Of a DNA stretch of 64,000 nt, positions 13,622 through 26,239 are shown one piece after another. The translations under genes were made by a program, and so were the position numbers. Source of the stretch: Lamellibrachia columna (Eukaryota > Annelida > Polychaeta > Sabellida > Siboglinidae); contig OY759271.1 in assembly GCA_963662155.1 (NCBI GenBank), positions 15,351,084-15,415,083 on the forward strand. The letters are read 5' to 3'. Position 1 is the stretch's first letter; each line of letters opens with the position of its first letter. The notes under the pieces are model-generated. The model was not told where the DNA came from, did not search any database, and worked only from the letters and a program-made list of their open reading frames with translations.

Positions 13622-14336
13622 ACTCTGCACCCATGGAGCTGCGGTCTCCACATACCCCAGCATCAACGTTGTTTCTGTCTGCACTCTGCACCCACGGAGC
13701 TGCGGTCTCCACATACCCCAGCGTCAACGTTGTCTCTGTCTGCACTCTGCACCCACGGAGCTGCGGTCTCCACATACCCCAGCGTCAACGTTGTCTCTGT
13801 CTGCACTCTGCACCCACGGAGCTGCGGTCTCCACATACCCCAGCGTCAACGTTGTCTCTGTCTGCACTCTGCACCCACGGAGCTGCGGTCTCCACATACC
13901 TCAGCGTCAACGTTGTCTCTGTCTGCACTCTGCACCCACGGAGCTGAGGCCTCCACATACCCCAGCATCAACGTTGTTTCTGTCTGCACTCTGCACCCAC
14001 GGAGCTGATGCCTCCACATACCCCAGCATCAACGTTGTCTCTGTCTGCACTCTGCACCCACGGAGCTGCGGTCTCCACATACCCCAGCGTCAACGTTGTC
14101 TCTGTCTGCACTCTGCACCCACGGAGCTGCGTTCTCCACATACCCCAGCGTCAACGTTGTCTCTGTCTGCACTCTGCACCCACGGAGCTGCGGTCTCCAC
14201 ATACCCCAGCGTCAACGTTGTCTCTGTCTGCACTCTGCACCCACGGAGCTGCGGTCTCCACATACCCCAGCGTCAACGTTGTCTCTGTCTGCACTCTGCA
14301 CCCACGGAGCTGCGGTCTACACATAACCCAGCGTCA
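13622..14336. repeat. 61-bp minisatellite, about 11.7 copies
   Basis: The unit includes GCACCCACGGAGCTGCGGTC and AGCGTCAACGTTGTCTCTGT and recurs every 61 bp with few substitutions. Since 61 leaves remainder 1 on division by 3, a frame rotates through three peptides and stays open over the whole array. Within innexin B intron 1. Confidence 0.96.
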
Positions 14337-14688
14337 GCATTTGGAGTTATGTTTATGTTTACTGATTACTGTGTCAAAGCCAGAAACTCCGGGGTCGTTG
14401 CGCTGAAGTGAACTCGCCGTATCTCCGAATAAGTGAAGTAACGTCGCAACTCTGATGTTTCGATGAGATTAGATTGTTTAATCGACTGATCGGTGTCGGC
14501 TCTAAGCAATTGGGCAAACACGGGTTGTAGACATCCATGAACCTGGCGTGTCCAGTGGGGTCACACCGTACAAAACTTAATGACATACATTGCCAACGTG
14601 TTAAAAAAGTTTGGTCAAAAGCACTCAGATATAGACCTAGCTTTTTAATCATGTGCAAAAATTCCATCGTACAAACTTTGTTGGCGGA
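14337..14688. other. Spacer between two minisatellites
   Basis: About 350 bp of apparently unique sequence with no recognised gene. Confidence 0.5.
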
Positions 14689-14689
14689 A

Positions 14690-16992
14690 TACAGTTACAT
14701 CCTGGCAAATAAAACACTGAAGCTGGCTGAATACAGTAACATCCTAGCAAATAAAACACTGAAGCTGGCTGAATACAGTAACATCCTGGCAAATAAAACA
14801 CTGAAGTTGGCTGAATACAGTAACATCCTGGCAAATAAAACACTGAAGTTGGCTGAATACAGTCACATCCTAACAAATAAAACACTGAAGCTGGCTGAAT
14901 ACAGTAACATCCTGGCAAATAAAACACTGAAGTTGGCTGAATACAGTAACATCCTGGCAAATAAAACACTGAAGCTTGCTGAATACAGTAACATCCTGGC
15001 AAATAAAACACTGAAGCTGGCTGAATACAGTAACATCCTGGCAAATAAAACACTGAAGCTGGCTGAATACAGTAACATCCTGGCAAATAAAACACTGAAG
15101 CTGGCTGAATACAGTAACATCCTAGCAAATAAAACACTGAAGCTGGCTGAATACAGTAACATCCTAACAAATAAAACACTGAAGCTGGCTGAATAGAGTT
15201 ACATCCTGGCAAATAAAACACTGAAGCTGGCTGAATAGAGTTACATCCTGGCAAATAAAACACTGAAGCTGGCTGAATACAGTAACATCCTGGCAAATAA
15301 AACACTGAAGCTTGCTGAATACAGTAACATCCTGGCAAATAAAACACTGAAGCTGGCTGAATACAGTAACATCCTGGCAAATAAAACACTGAAGCTGGCT
15401 GAATACAGTAACATCCTGGCAAATAAAACACTGAAGCTGGCTGAATACAGTAACATCCTGGCAAATAAAACACTGAAGCTGGCTGAATACAGTAACATAT
15501 TGGCAAATAAAACACTGAAGCTGGCTGAATACAGTAACATCCTGGCAAATAAAACACTGAAGCTGGCTGAATACAGTAACATCCTGGCAAATAAAACACT
15601 GAAGCTGGCTGAATACAGTAACATATTGGCAAATAAAACACTGAAGCTGGCTGAATACAGTAACATCCTGGCAAATAAAACACTGAAGCTGGCTGAATAC
15701 AGTAACATCCTGGCAAATAAAACACTGAAGCTGGCTGAATACAGTTACATCCTGGCAAATAAAACACTGAAGCTGGCTGAATACAGTTACATCCTGGCAA
15801 ATAAAACACTGAAGCTGGCTGAATACAGTAACATCCTGGCAAATAAAACACTGAAGCTGGCTGAATACAGTTACATCCTGGCAAATAAAACACTGAAGCT
15901 GGCTGAATACAGTAACATCCTGGCAAATAAAACACTGAAGCTGGCTGAATACAGTAACATCCTAACAAATAAAACACTGAAGCTGGCTGAATACAGTAAC
16001 ATCCTGGCAAATAAAACACTGAAGTTGGCTGAATACAGTAACATCCTGGCAAATAAAACACTGAAGCTGGCTGAATACAGTAACATCCTAACAAATAAAA
16101 CACTGAAGCTGGCTGAATACAGTAACATCCTGGCAAAAAAAACACTGAAGTTGGCTGAATACAGTAACATCCTGGCAAATAAAACACTGAAGCTGGCTGA
16201 ATACAGTAACATCCTGGCAAATAAAACACTGAAGTTGGCTGAATACAGTAACATCCTGGCAAATAAAACACTGAAGCTGGCTGAATACAGTAACATCCTG
16301 GCAAAAAAAACACTGAAGTTGGCTGAATACAGTAACATCCTGGCAAATAAAACACTGAAGCTGGCTGAATACAGTAACATCCTGGCAAATAAAACACTGA
16401 AGTTGGCTTAATACAGTAACATCCTGGCAAATAAAACACTGAAGCTGGCTGAATACAGCAACATCCTGGCAAATAAAACACTGAAGCTGGCTGAATACAG
16501 TTACATCCTAACAAATAAAACACTGAAGCTGGCTGAATACAGTAACATCCTGGCAAATAAAACACTGAAGCTGGCTGAATACAGTTACATCCTAACAAAT
16601 AAAACACTGAAGCTGGCTGAATACAGTAACATCCTGGCAAATAAAACACTGAAGTTGGCTGAATACAGTAACATCCTGGCAAATAAAACACTGAAGCTGG
16701 CTGAATACAGCAACATCCTGGCAAATAAAACACTGAAGCTGGCTGAATACAGTAACATCCTAACAAATAAAACACTGAAGCTGGCTGAATACAGTAACAT
16801 CCTGGCAAAAAAAACACTGAAGTTGGCTGAATACAGTAACATCCTGGCAAATAAAACACTGAAGTTGGCTGAATACAGTCACATCCTAACAAATAAAACA
16901 CTGAAGCTGGCTGAATACAGTAACATCCTGGCAAATAAAACACTGAAGCTGGCTGAATACAGTTACATCCTGGCAAAAAAAACACTGAAGTT
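14690..16992. repeat. 42-bp minisatellite, about 55 copies
   Basis: A 2.3-kb array of a 42-bp unit containing GGCTGAATACAGTAACATCC and GGCAAATAAAACACTGAAG. Variants are scattered along it: CTAACAAAT, ATATTGGC, GGCAAAAAAAA, TTGGCTG, AGTTACATC. The 14-codon unit reads AEYSNILANKTLKL on the plus strand, and the minus strand is open for 778 codons (YLPGCYCIQPASVF repeat). Open frames on both strands and in several frames are expected from a stop-free unit. Non-coding is the safer call. Confidence 0.95.
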
Positions 16993-18133
16993 ATCTGAGT
17001 TACGATATATTAAGCATTACATTCTTAAGAGGATGTTTAAGTGTGTCATAACCCCTATTATGTCACTGGTAGATGGTTGACATGGATATCCGGATACGGT
17101 CTCATAATACACTGAAGCAGGAGCTAAACAGTTCGTGGTCGGCTCACCCCAAACTCAATATCGTCTTCCTTTTTTCGTCCGTCATCAGTGGGACAATGGT
17201 AACGTCACGCTCGTAATCGCGGTGGTGATGCACATAAATTAGTACATTATCCGCCACACTGTAACTGAAACTTCTATTTTCTGTTATTATGGACACTCTG
17301 AATCGTGAGTAGGAATATGACATTGTTTGACATGCACTGTGGTCGCCCTACTCAGACACTGAACAGTTTTCCTCCAAAATCACATACCTGTACTAATTTT
17401 AATCATGTCGCAAGTTTTTGACAGCTTTTACAAAATTGGCCCAGTCTCCTCCGAAACATTTTTGCTCTTCAAATTTGCCTTCCAGCTCACCAACGCCTAA
17501 ACTATTGTTTAGGTATTATATGCCACTACGTGATTAAGCTTAATGAAATTATGCATGTTCCACGATTGTTTTCATTGACCTACCAATATTTTGCACGGAC
17601 ATTTTGATCTATTCCGTCTTACCTATTCCGGTTGACCTATTCCGTCTTACCTATTCCAATTCCAATTCCACTTCTCATGTTGACCAAGCAAGTGGCACTA
17701 ACAATATTCCGTTGTGTCTTCCCGTGGACATACATAGCCACATTTCATTTATGTGAAAACCCAGTGTTTGATTATTCATCGGAATGGAATCCGATACGAC
17801 ATTCGTATTATAGAATGTTAAGTAAATTGGTTTAGTCTGTCACACATGGGTCATATCAACTGCTCGACGACATGTGACAAGCATTGTGTTGTTTGACAGC
17901 TCTGCTAGAGTTGTCCTTCTATGACATGGCCTCTTTGAAATCTAACAACATTGGTCACGCCGCTTGGCTGGATGACGCATCAGTTTACTACCAACATAAA
18001 GACACAAAAGAAACGCATAGTAAAAGTTTAATCTTCTTATATATCAAAGGAGAAGAAAGTGCGTTTTCGCCTGCTACCGAGTGTGTACCACAAAGACTTG
18101 CACTTTCATGGTAGATGACACGTCAAGTTAGGA
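16993..18133. other. Intronic DNA, nothing recognised
   Basis: About 1.1 kb between two minisatellites in innexin B intron 1. Contains a short repeat of TTACCTATTCC/TTGACCTATTCC at about 17610-17655. No exon or RNA gene recognised. Confidence 0.5.
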
Positions 18134-18250
18134 TATAACGTGAGAGACTTCCCCATAATTGTTGTGACATTTGACAAGCTCCATCGAGTTTATGTTTCAG
18201 ACAACACTATCGTTCTACTGCGGTCATCGTTGTTTCACTTTCATTTTTAT
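18134..18250. repeat. Dispersed 115-bp repeat, copy 1
   Basis: A segment including CCCCATAATTGTTGTGACAT and GACAAGCTCCATCGAGTT recurs with about 90 percent identity at 21316-21432 in the same orientation. No coding content; possibly a piece of an unnamed mobile element. Confidence 0.8.
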
Positions 18251-18339
18251 TTTGCTTCAAATCATTTACACGAAGATTGTTCGTAGTATTTGTGATTGTA
18301 TTAACGCAACTGTGAAACACTTCTGGTTAAGAGCAACAC

Positions 18340-19392
18340 TGAGGGTGTTCAAGGGCTTACTACAACCCTGAGGATGTTCAAGGGCTGACTACAACATTGA
18401 GGGTGTTCAAGGGCTGACTACAACACTGAGGGTGTTCAAGGGCTGACTAGAACACTGAGGGTGTTCAAGGACTTACTACAGCACTGAGGGTGTTCAAGGG
18501 CTGACTACAACACCGAGGGTGTTCAAGGGCTGACTACAACACCGATGGTGTTCAAGGGCTGACTACAACACTGAGGGTGTTCAAGGGTTGACTACAACAC
18601 TGAGGGTGTTCAATTGCTTACTACACCACTTAGGGTGTCCAAGGGCTGACTACAACACCGAGGTTGTTCAAGGGCTTACTACAACACAGAGGGTGTTCAA
18701 GGGTTGACTACAACACTGAGGGTGTTCAAGGGCTGACTACAACACTGAGGGTGTTCAAGGGCTTACTACAACACTGAGGGTGTTCAAGGGCTGACTACAA
18801 CACTGAGGGTGTTCAAGGGCTTACTACAACACTGAGGGTGTTCAAGGGCTTACTACAACACTGAGGGTGTTCAAGGGCTGACTACAACACTGATGGTGTG
18901 TGTTCAATGGCTTACTACAACACTGAGGGTGTTCAAGGGCTGACTACAACACTGAGGGTGTTCAAGGGCTGACTACAACACTGATGGTGTTCAAGGACTG
19001 ACTACAACACTGAGGGTGTTCAAGGGCTGACTACAACACCGAGGTTGTTCAAGGGCTGACTACAACACTGAGGGTGTTCAAGGGTTGACTACAACACTGA
19101 GGGTGTTCAAGGGCTTACTACAACACTGAGGGTTTTCAAGGGCTTACTACAACACTGAGGGTGTTCAAGGGCTGACTACAACACTGAGGGTGTTCAAGGG
19201 CTGACTACAACACTGATGGTGTGTGTTCAATGGCTTACTACAACACTGAGGGTGTTCAAGGGCTGACTACAACACTGAGGGTGTCCAAGGGCTGACTACA
19301 ACACTGAGGTTGTTAAAGGGCTGACTACAACACTGAGGGTGTCCAAGGGCTGACTACAACACTGAGGGTGTTCAAGGGCTAACTACAACAAA
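18340..19392. repeat. 29-bp minisatellite, about 36 copies
   Basis: The unit TTCAAGGGCTGACTACAACA + CTGAGGGTG recurs every 29 bp. A variant with a 4-bp insertion (GATGGTGTGTGTTCAATGG) appears at about 18891 and 19214, spaced 323 bp = 11 units plus the insertion, which indicates a higher-order duplication inside the array. Lies in innexin B intron 1. Confidence 0.95.
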
Positions 19393-19735
19393 GCGCAGTA
19401 CGCTGATTGTCGCCTCTCTTTGTCGGCTTAGCTTGCTTTGTATTTTGTGTGAAAGCATTGTTTTAAAATGAATGATTCCTCTATTCCATAGTTTCTTATC
19501 GACTCTTCTCATTCTTCTTTATTTTATGCGCCAGCTCAATTAAAACTACTATACTTATTTCGACCCGGAGGTACTGGCCCAGCCGTTTCACCCAGGCCGT
19601 TTCATAACATAAATTGGGTGCAACTTGCCGACTCGTCCAGGCATAATTATGTGGGAAGTGAAAAATGTGTGTGTCTCGGGTGAGATACAATCAGCCGTTG
19701 GTACTCCCATATATAGTCCTATTAAAAAAATTAAA

Positions 19736-19739
<4 letters not shown>

Positions 19740-19794
<55 letters not shown>

Positions 19795-19799
19795 ATATA
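19740..19799. repeat. (TA)n tract in intron
   Basis: About 60 bp of TA repeat followed by AT-rich sequence. A palindromic A11-T11 run lies at about 19916-19938. Confidence 0.93.
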
Positions 19800-20134
19800 T
19801 TATTTATTTATTTGTTAATTGATAATAATAGCTCATGAATCTTTGAACAGAGCACCACAAATTATAAAATGCTGACCAATTTAATATGAATTATGAATAT
19901 CTGGTATATACTATTAAAAAAAAAAATTTTTTTTTTAAGAGAACTGTAGCAAAAAGACTATAATGCTCACAATGATTTAAAAGACTACAGTACCAGCACC
20001 CTATCAGAAAGACGCGCTACAATTCTTACAATACTGTAGCAGCATTATCACAGTTATGCATGTAATGTGTATAATTGGTATATACTATTAAAAAGACCGC
20101 TATTATAAAAGGCGTGGAGCAAATTATAAAATGC

Positions 20135-20262
20135 TGTCAAACAAAGCATTATTTTATCTCATTTGTTAATTAACTTAGTTCCACATTAATCCGAAATTGT
20201 CAAACAAAGCATTGTTTTATCTCATTTGTTAATTGATTTAGTTCCACATTAATCCGAAATTA
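20135..20262. repeat. 63-bp tandem duplication
   Basis: Two copies starting TGTCAAACAAAGCATT at 20135 and 20198, differing at about three positions. AT-rich and non-coding. Confidence 0.9.
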
Positions 20263-20880
20263 TTACTTTTTAACTACTTTGATAGCTTTCGCTTCCTTTC
20301 GCATAAAATATGGCGCTATGTTTTACCATTTGAACACACAGTCAGCGAGACGATCATTAGAACTTATACAATTCGTTGTATCCTTAAAATTAATATCATA
20401 ATAATATGTAGTATAGTACAACAAAACTATTACATTATGTACAGATTTTCATGCGTTACCCCTTATCCGGGGAAATTCTCCCCAGAAATGTGTTCAATTA
20501 AATCAAATACAGAGCAATGACGGCGTCGTTGAGCAATATGGCAGACGCAATCCAGACGAATCTAAAATTAAACATGACATCAGCACCGTCGGCCTCAGGG
20601 ATGTCAGCGTGGTTGATATCACTGGTGACATCTCCGAGTCACAACAGGCAAACCTAAATGTAAAACGTACACACCCCCACACCCTCCACACCGCCCACCA
20701 CATTATCCAGCCACCGACCTACGCTGTCTTTCACTTGCTGTAAATAAACGACGTAAACATCCAATGTGGTGTAAAGTGACTGAGCGGTTTGCGCTGACTT
20801 TTAAACAACGAAACTGAGTAGAGCGCAGAAGTATTTCATTGTGAACATTGAGAATCACATCGGCATAATTACATCAATCA
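20263..20880. other. Intronic DNA, nothing recognised
   Basis: About 600 bp with no recognised feature. Open frames here are short and lack motifs. Confidence 0.45.
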
Positions 20881-20885
20881 GTTCA

Positions 20886-21135
20886 TCTAATGAGCTAGTT
20901 TGTGAGCTAGTTTAATCTGAATGAGCTAGTTTGTGAGCTAGTTTAATCCGAATGAGCTAGTTTGTGAGCTAGTTTAATCTGAATGAGCTATATCTATATG
21001 AATGAGCAAGTTTGTTATGTGTTTCATCTGAATGAGCAAGTTTGTTATGTATTTCATCTGAATGAGCAAGTTTGTAACGTGTTTAATGTGAATAAGCACA
21101 TTTGTTATACGTTTAATCTGAATGAGCAAGTTAGG
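20886..21135. repeat. 31/30-bp tandem repeat (GAGCTAGTTTG then GAGCAAGTTTG units)
   Basis: Two related sub-arrays abut. Three 31-bp units contain GAGCTAGTTTGTGAGCTAGT; about five 30-bp units contain AATGAGCAAGTTTGTTATGT. The shared TGAATGAGC..AGTTTG core shows that one array evolved from the other. Confidence 0.88.
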
Positions 21136-21315
21136 ACTCTTGGACTTATAATACAGAATGTATTAGGCATGAATTTTGCTCTATGGATTGTCGTTTTGAG
21201 TAATATTCCATTATCACAACTGTCACTGATTAAAACATATTGGGCTAAATCAGTGGGTTCCCTAATGAAAGGCAAACAATGGAACATCTCTCGCAAAACG
21301 TAGTTTATTATAAAG

Positions 21316-21432
21316 GATATAACGTGACAAGCTTCCCCATAATTGTTGTGACATTTGACAAGCTCCATCGAGTTGGTGTTTCAGACAACACCCTCGTTCT
21401 ACTACGGTCGTCGTTGTTTCACTTTCATTTAC
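21316..21432. repeat. Dispersed 115-bp repeat, copy 2
   Basis: Second copy of the segment at 18134-18250, same orientation. Homology ends at ACTTTCATTT in both copies. Confidence 0.8.
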
Positions 21433-22670
21433 ACGAAGAATGCTATAAAGGAGATGACGAACATTATTCCTAATGTACGAATTATATGCAAACTTGGATT
21501 CATTTTATGAAATGTTCGGAACGAATAATTAGTTATATTTATTTAGAGTGTAGCGGCGTGTATGGTTGGTGAATTATTTAACGACAGGAGAGATAACGAC
21601 GTAAAACAACAGCACGATAGCGTGCTATACGCTGCTTCGGCCTGTCCGATCGTTGGACATTATACATTTCATATGAGAGATTACGAGGAAAATACGTAAC
21701 TGACGGTACAGACCACGCCTAAACTTGTGTTATTCGATCTTAAGTAAATTGTCCCGGATGTGGCGACGGGTCGGTGCGTCACCGCAGGGCAGAGACAGAT
21801 GAAGTGTCCCTGCTGCATCATTTGGCACGCGGATGTAGTTTTTGTCACTTTCACATATTGTGAAGTAATTCTAAGTTACCGAAGAAACATTGAGTGCTAA
21901 AGTCTTCCTAGTTGTTAGTAGCGCGTTGATTCACTCGGCATATTCTCAGAAGTATACTTTAACAAAACAGGCTTGGTTTAGTTCGGTTTACTGGTCGGTT
22001 AAATCAGGGCGTGTGAGCTTGTGCAGTCACAACTAATTCGGTATGTTCCGTGTTTCCGTCTGGTCTATTCATATTTAATACAACGTAAATTATTTGCATG
22101 AACAAATCTTGAATAATATGTTGATGGCAATGCACAAACAACGGTATTATGTATGATATAATACGTAATAATATGCTATATTTGCATAATAGGCCCCGGT
22201 TTTATAATATCATCGGAAACATGCGTATTGATGGCAGAAGTGTGCCAATAATATGATATGTGAACGACTTCGACCCAATTTTCACAAACAACTAGCAAAC
22301 AACAATACTCACAAAAACAACTAGCAAATGGCAGGACTCCTAAACAATTATTAGCAACAGTAATCTTAAACAACTAGCAAACGGCAGTACTCCTAAACAA
22401 TTCGCTAACAACAATACTCATAAACAATCAGCAAACAACGGTACTCATAAACAACTGGCAATCAAACGGCAGTGCTCCTCGGTAAACAAGAGTGACGTCA
22501 CACACTAAACAGCCGTCTTTGTCACGTACGCAACTACGCCACACAAAATAACAATGGACAGACAGTACCTGTGTAATGTCCGTGGCTCGGAAGTGGTTGC
22601 ACTTTTAACAGGATCACGTCAACTTATATCAGGATTTAAGACGATTTAACAAGATTAAACACGTAACACG
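21433..22670. other. Intronic DNA with weak short repeats
   Basis: No gene recognised. From about 22275 to 22470 there is a degenerate repeat of ACTAGCAAACAACAATACTC / CTAAACAA type, perhaps six decayed copies of about 30 bp. Confidence 0.5.
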
Positions 22671-22674
22671 ATTT

Positions 22675-22858
22675 TATAAGATTGAACAATATTGCCATCC
22701 AAAGCAACTAACTCCAGCTGAAAGATGGACTCAGAAGTAATTGGCTTACTAAGAATTCAACAATGCTATTTGTCGATTTTATTTTAAACATATTCACACT
22801 GCTCGTACTAACACAATCAGTAGATAATTCGTTCAAGTCATTTATCGAATGTGTCCAG
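22675..22858 (-). mobile_element. Decayed LINE 3' end (same family as 53.7-54.7 kb)
   Basis: On the minus strand it matches the 3' end of the LINE at 53705-54660. Shared words include AAACATATTCACACT, TAACACAATCA and, at the terminus, ATTGCCATCC.AA.CAACT. Several indels and substitutions make it older than the 41-kb copy. It is a 5'-truncated remnant of under 200 bp. Confidence 0.7.
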
Positions 22859-22859
22859 T

Positions 22860-23469
22860 TATCCAGTTGTGGTTTCGGTTTGCGTTGTTGTGTTTTAAGA
22901 TCCAGTTTCGTGTTGCCATTACATTAGCAGACTAGACGCAGCACAACGGTTAAAAACAGATACGTAGAAATATACTCCCTATTTTCACGTGCACGGCACA
23001 TAAACGATGTTAAATTCACTGCAGACTCCGCTGATTATGTAAAGCCAGACAGACGTCAAGTACCATCTGGCCACTTGTCATATAATGAAACCCAGATCGC
23101 CGGAGAAACCGTGCGTGACCTTTGCCTGGAGTACAGAGAGTTACAGCACCGACATTTTGAGTTAGTGAAATGGGCCCCAGCGTCTGGGGCGGCCGTTTGA
23201 CAACATCAGCGCAAGATAAATGTCCATAAATATCGCCGGGTGTTTGGCCTCCAGCGAAACTGCGAACGAGAATCACTAATCACGTTGTTATTCAAGGGTC
23301 GTCTTTCATATTCAAATTAATTCAAATGTCGCCGCTCCGACGACTGACTGACTGACTGAATAATAACATACACGTGCGGGTTACCGGAGAACAAAGAGTG
23401 AAACGAGCGATAAAAAGGTTACGTTGGCCCAACATGGTATATTTTTTCATGATTCCGTCTGCTGTGCTG

Positions 23470-23470
<1 letters not shown>
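22860..23470. other. Intronic DNA, nothing recognised
   Basis: About 600 bp without recognised features apart from a (GACT)4 run at 23340-23356. Confidence 0.45.

Positions 23471-23521
<51 letters not shown>
23471..23521. repeat. (ATT)n microsatellite
   Basis: About 17 uninterrupted ATT units. Confidence 0.96.
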
Positions 23522-23522
<1 letters not shown>

Positions 23523-23524
23523 GT

Positions 23525-24970
23525 ATGGCTTCGTCCGACGGGACCTTGTTTATTCTGGCTCTGATTTCAAATGGTTTGAACACTGACACAGAAGGGATTT
23601 TAATCACTCACTAATCACGGGAACTGTACCAACCCTTGCACCTCAAGGGATGGGTGGTCATGGCTCAGTGTCAGTGGCTACTCACGGAACGGATCTTAAC
23701 CCTTTACACCCCACCGATGCCATGGCTACTCCGAGAACGTATGCCAATCCTTGTCTCCTCGTGGACAGAATCCTGTCTATACGTCCTCTGTGAAACGAAT
23801 CGACGTCAACAACGAATTGACCGTTCGATGCACAGGCTGCCTGGCCTGGCCAAGAATTCCTACATCGATTATAAATTGTTTAATTTTGAATACCTTGTTT
23901 AATCTACTTCGATGCTGCTGTTTGTAACCCTCGCGTCGTATCGTATAAGTGACATCGATCGTAATCATTGTAGAACTGATCTCGGCCCTATGCTTCACAA
24001 AACACCTTATAATACTCATAAAGTATAATGAAAAATAAAAAAATGTTCCATGACCAAGAAATGGACAATTTAACACCAGTCGACTAGCGCAGACCGTCTG
24101 AGCTCAGGGATTATTTCAGACACCTGGTGACAATCAGTGCCCGCATATTTAAATTTGCGCGTCATCAAACGAAGGCTGGTTTCGTATGTAGGTTGCTACA
24201 AGATAATGGCTGTCATTGTCAACTCGGTAAATGTAGTGTGACAGCCCCAGGGGACACAGCATGAATTACATGAGTTAAACACTGTGTGTCTAGCGAATAA
24301 CAAACAGTGCCTGACACATTAAATGTACAACATCTGATACTTTTTGTTTATCGTAAAGTCATGTTATGTATTATGCACTGCAGTATACGATAACCAAAAA
24401 CAATAAGTAAAGTTGTGTTATATACTATACACTATTATCTATTCTTACATATTCACCGCCTAAATGTGCTTATTGAAGCACATTAAAAAAATATATTTTG
24501 ACTGTTATCTGTTTAGGAATATCGACTTTGCGTTTCAGCATGCGATGTAAACCCGATATTCATATCGAAACACCCAAAGTAAACAGATAACGGTCAAATT
24601 ATATGAATAAACTGTGATTCATTAAAACTAATTTCGGCGGTCAAGATGTTACAATAGATATAGTTTATATTATATAACATGATTTTATTTAAAACGGTCA
24701 GGGTTTTTGGAGGACTGGCAGCCGAGTCACGATGACATGGCAATATGTTTGACTGTAAACAGAGAAAACAGGAGATCACTGATGAAATGTCCAAATGTCA
24801 AGTTATCATAGAGAGAAATTGATGTTAAACGGAGTAAGATGGAGTTATGTCGCAAACGTGGATTTTGAGAAGTTGAGACGTGTTTCTAGTTGGCTCTGTG
24901 TTAATATTTCGGTTGTTCCAACATACAACAACAACGAGCGAGAACGTCAACAACGTCAACAACGTCAACA
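23525..24970. other. Intronic DNA, nothing recognised
   Basis: About 1.4 kb of AT-rich sequence. A 9-bp repeat CGTCAACAA (four copies) ends it at about 24945-24978. Confidence 0.45.
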
Positions 24971-24973
24971 ACG

Positions 24974-25312
24974 TCATTACGTAGTTCTGAGTTGGGCAGT
25001 TTCGTAAGCCTTATACTTTCACGAATTTGGTGAATACAAAGGGCGCAAAATAACCCGCATCATGCATGTGTAAGTTTACCACGTGTGTCCTAGTATCTGA
25101 CCCGACGCATATCACAACAATCACGGAGGTGTTGCAAGATCTTCAGTTTAACACAAGTGTATGATTATCAGTTCAACAGTGTTTTGAATGCGTGGTTACC
25201 ATACACTATTGTGGTATATTTAGACGCGCTGACTGATTCATTTGACACCAATAGACGATGTCTGCCATCCGAGGTAGTGGGCAGACTGTCGTGGCATTAG
25301 GCCGCGTTGTTT
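24974..25312. repeat. About 330-bp direct repeat, left copy
   Basis: Starts TTACGTAGTTCTGAGTTGGG and ends GTGGCATTAGGCC. It is repeated at 25802-26131 with roughly 97 percent identity and the same orientation, about 490 bp apart. No TG...CA termini, tRNA primer site or inner polymerase is visible, so I do not call it an LTR. Confidence 0.9.
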
Positions 25313-25631
25313 GTCTTTGTGACTTTGCTGTTTATGAATATTTAATTTTTTATGAAGCCGAATTGCCGTTGACCGCATCGCCTTGAAGCATCCGTGTGCT
25401 ATTTCACGAAAGCGGCACAAACGCGTATATAAGAATGCAACATACACTTGTTTCCGCACAACAACTTGACACCACAGAGTGGCAGTTAGCAAAACAACGC
25501 TGTCGATTGGATAATGATGTATTCAGTCTCACAGAGTACGATACATGAAGATAAAAATATCTAGTGATTATATAAATGCTACTATGGCAGTATGAATAAT
25601 GTTTAGAAACATAATAACACATATATGTATT
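25313..25631 (+). other. Innexin B intron 1, homology with innexin C resumes
   Basis: CGTTGTTTGTCTTTG through AACATAAT aligns with 37935-38216 in innexin C. This is the right edge of the roughly 14-kb segment found only in B. Confidence 0.7.
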
Positions 25632-25757
25632 ACGATAAGGGCATGCCGCACATAGATGAAACGTTGTTGGACACTCGATAAACCAGTGGCTTCCTTGTCC
25701 ACTTGTCATATGCAGCGTGTTGCTTTGTATGACAATCTGGTTAAATCTAAATGTTGT
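25632..25757 (+). mobile_element. LINE 3' tail, 125 bp
   Basis: Matches the last 125 bp of the LINE copies at 41.3 and 53.7 kb (GATAAGGGC...CGATAA.CCA.TGGCTTC.TTGTCCACTTG) and ends in GGTTAAATC. It is absent from the corresponding place in innexin C, so it inserted after the innexin duplication or was lost from C. Confidence 0.8.
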
Positions 25758-25801
25758 TAAACGGAATACATAAGCATGGCATCATTCGATTGAATTCACC
25801 A

Positions 25802-26131
25802 ATTACGTAGTTCTGAGTTGGGCAGTTTCGTAAGCCTTAAACTTTCACGAATTTGGTGAATACAAAAGGCGCAAAGTAACCCGCATCATGCATGTGTAAG
25901 TTTACCACGTGTGTCCTAGTATCTGACCCGACGCATATCACAACAATCACGGAGGTGTTGCAACGTCATCAGTTTAACACACGTGTATGATTATCAGTTC
26001 AACAGTGTTTTGAATGCGTGGTTACCATACACTATTGTGGTATATTTAAACACGCTGACTGATTCATTTGACACCAATAGACGATGTCTGCCATCCGAGG
26101 TAGTGGGCAGACTGTCGTGGCATTAGGCCAA
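25802..26131. repeat. About 330-bp direct repeat, right copy
   Basis: Second copy of the block at 24974-25312. It lies between the LINE tail and the next innexin C-homologous block (from 26240), so it was added in the B lineage. Confidence 0.9.
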
Positions 26132-26239
26132 GTTGTCCAGTCGAGTAACGTTCATTCTGCTGGAGCAGGCTTCCTTCCATACATTACTATTCTTGAGCTG
26201 ATACAACACCAGCGCGAACAAGAATAAAGGGTTAATGTG

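Noticed and set aside
13465..14411. Open frames of 130-206 codons on the plus strand
   Set aside because: A 61-bp repeat rotates the frame and all three frames are open, so openness carries no coding information.
14649..16985. A 778-codon minus-strand protein
   Set aside because: It lies entirely in a 42-bp array that is also open on the plus strand, and inside an innexin intron. Kept only as a low-priority observation.
24974..26131. LTR retrotransposon
   Set aside because: The 330-bp direct repeats lack TG...CA ends, a primer-binding site and any gag or pol sequence, and the inner DNA is native intron.
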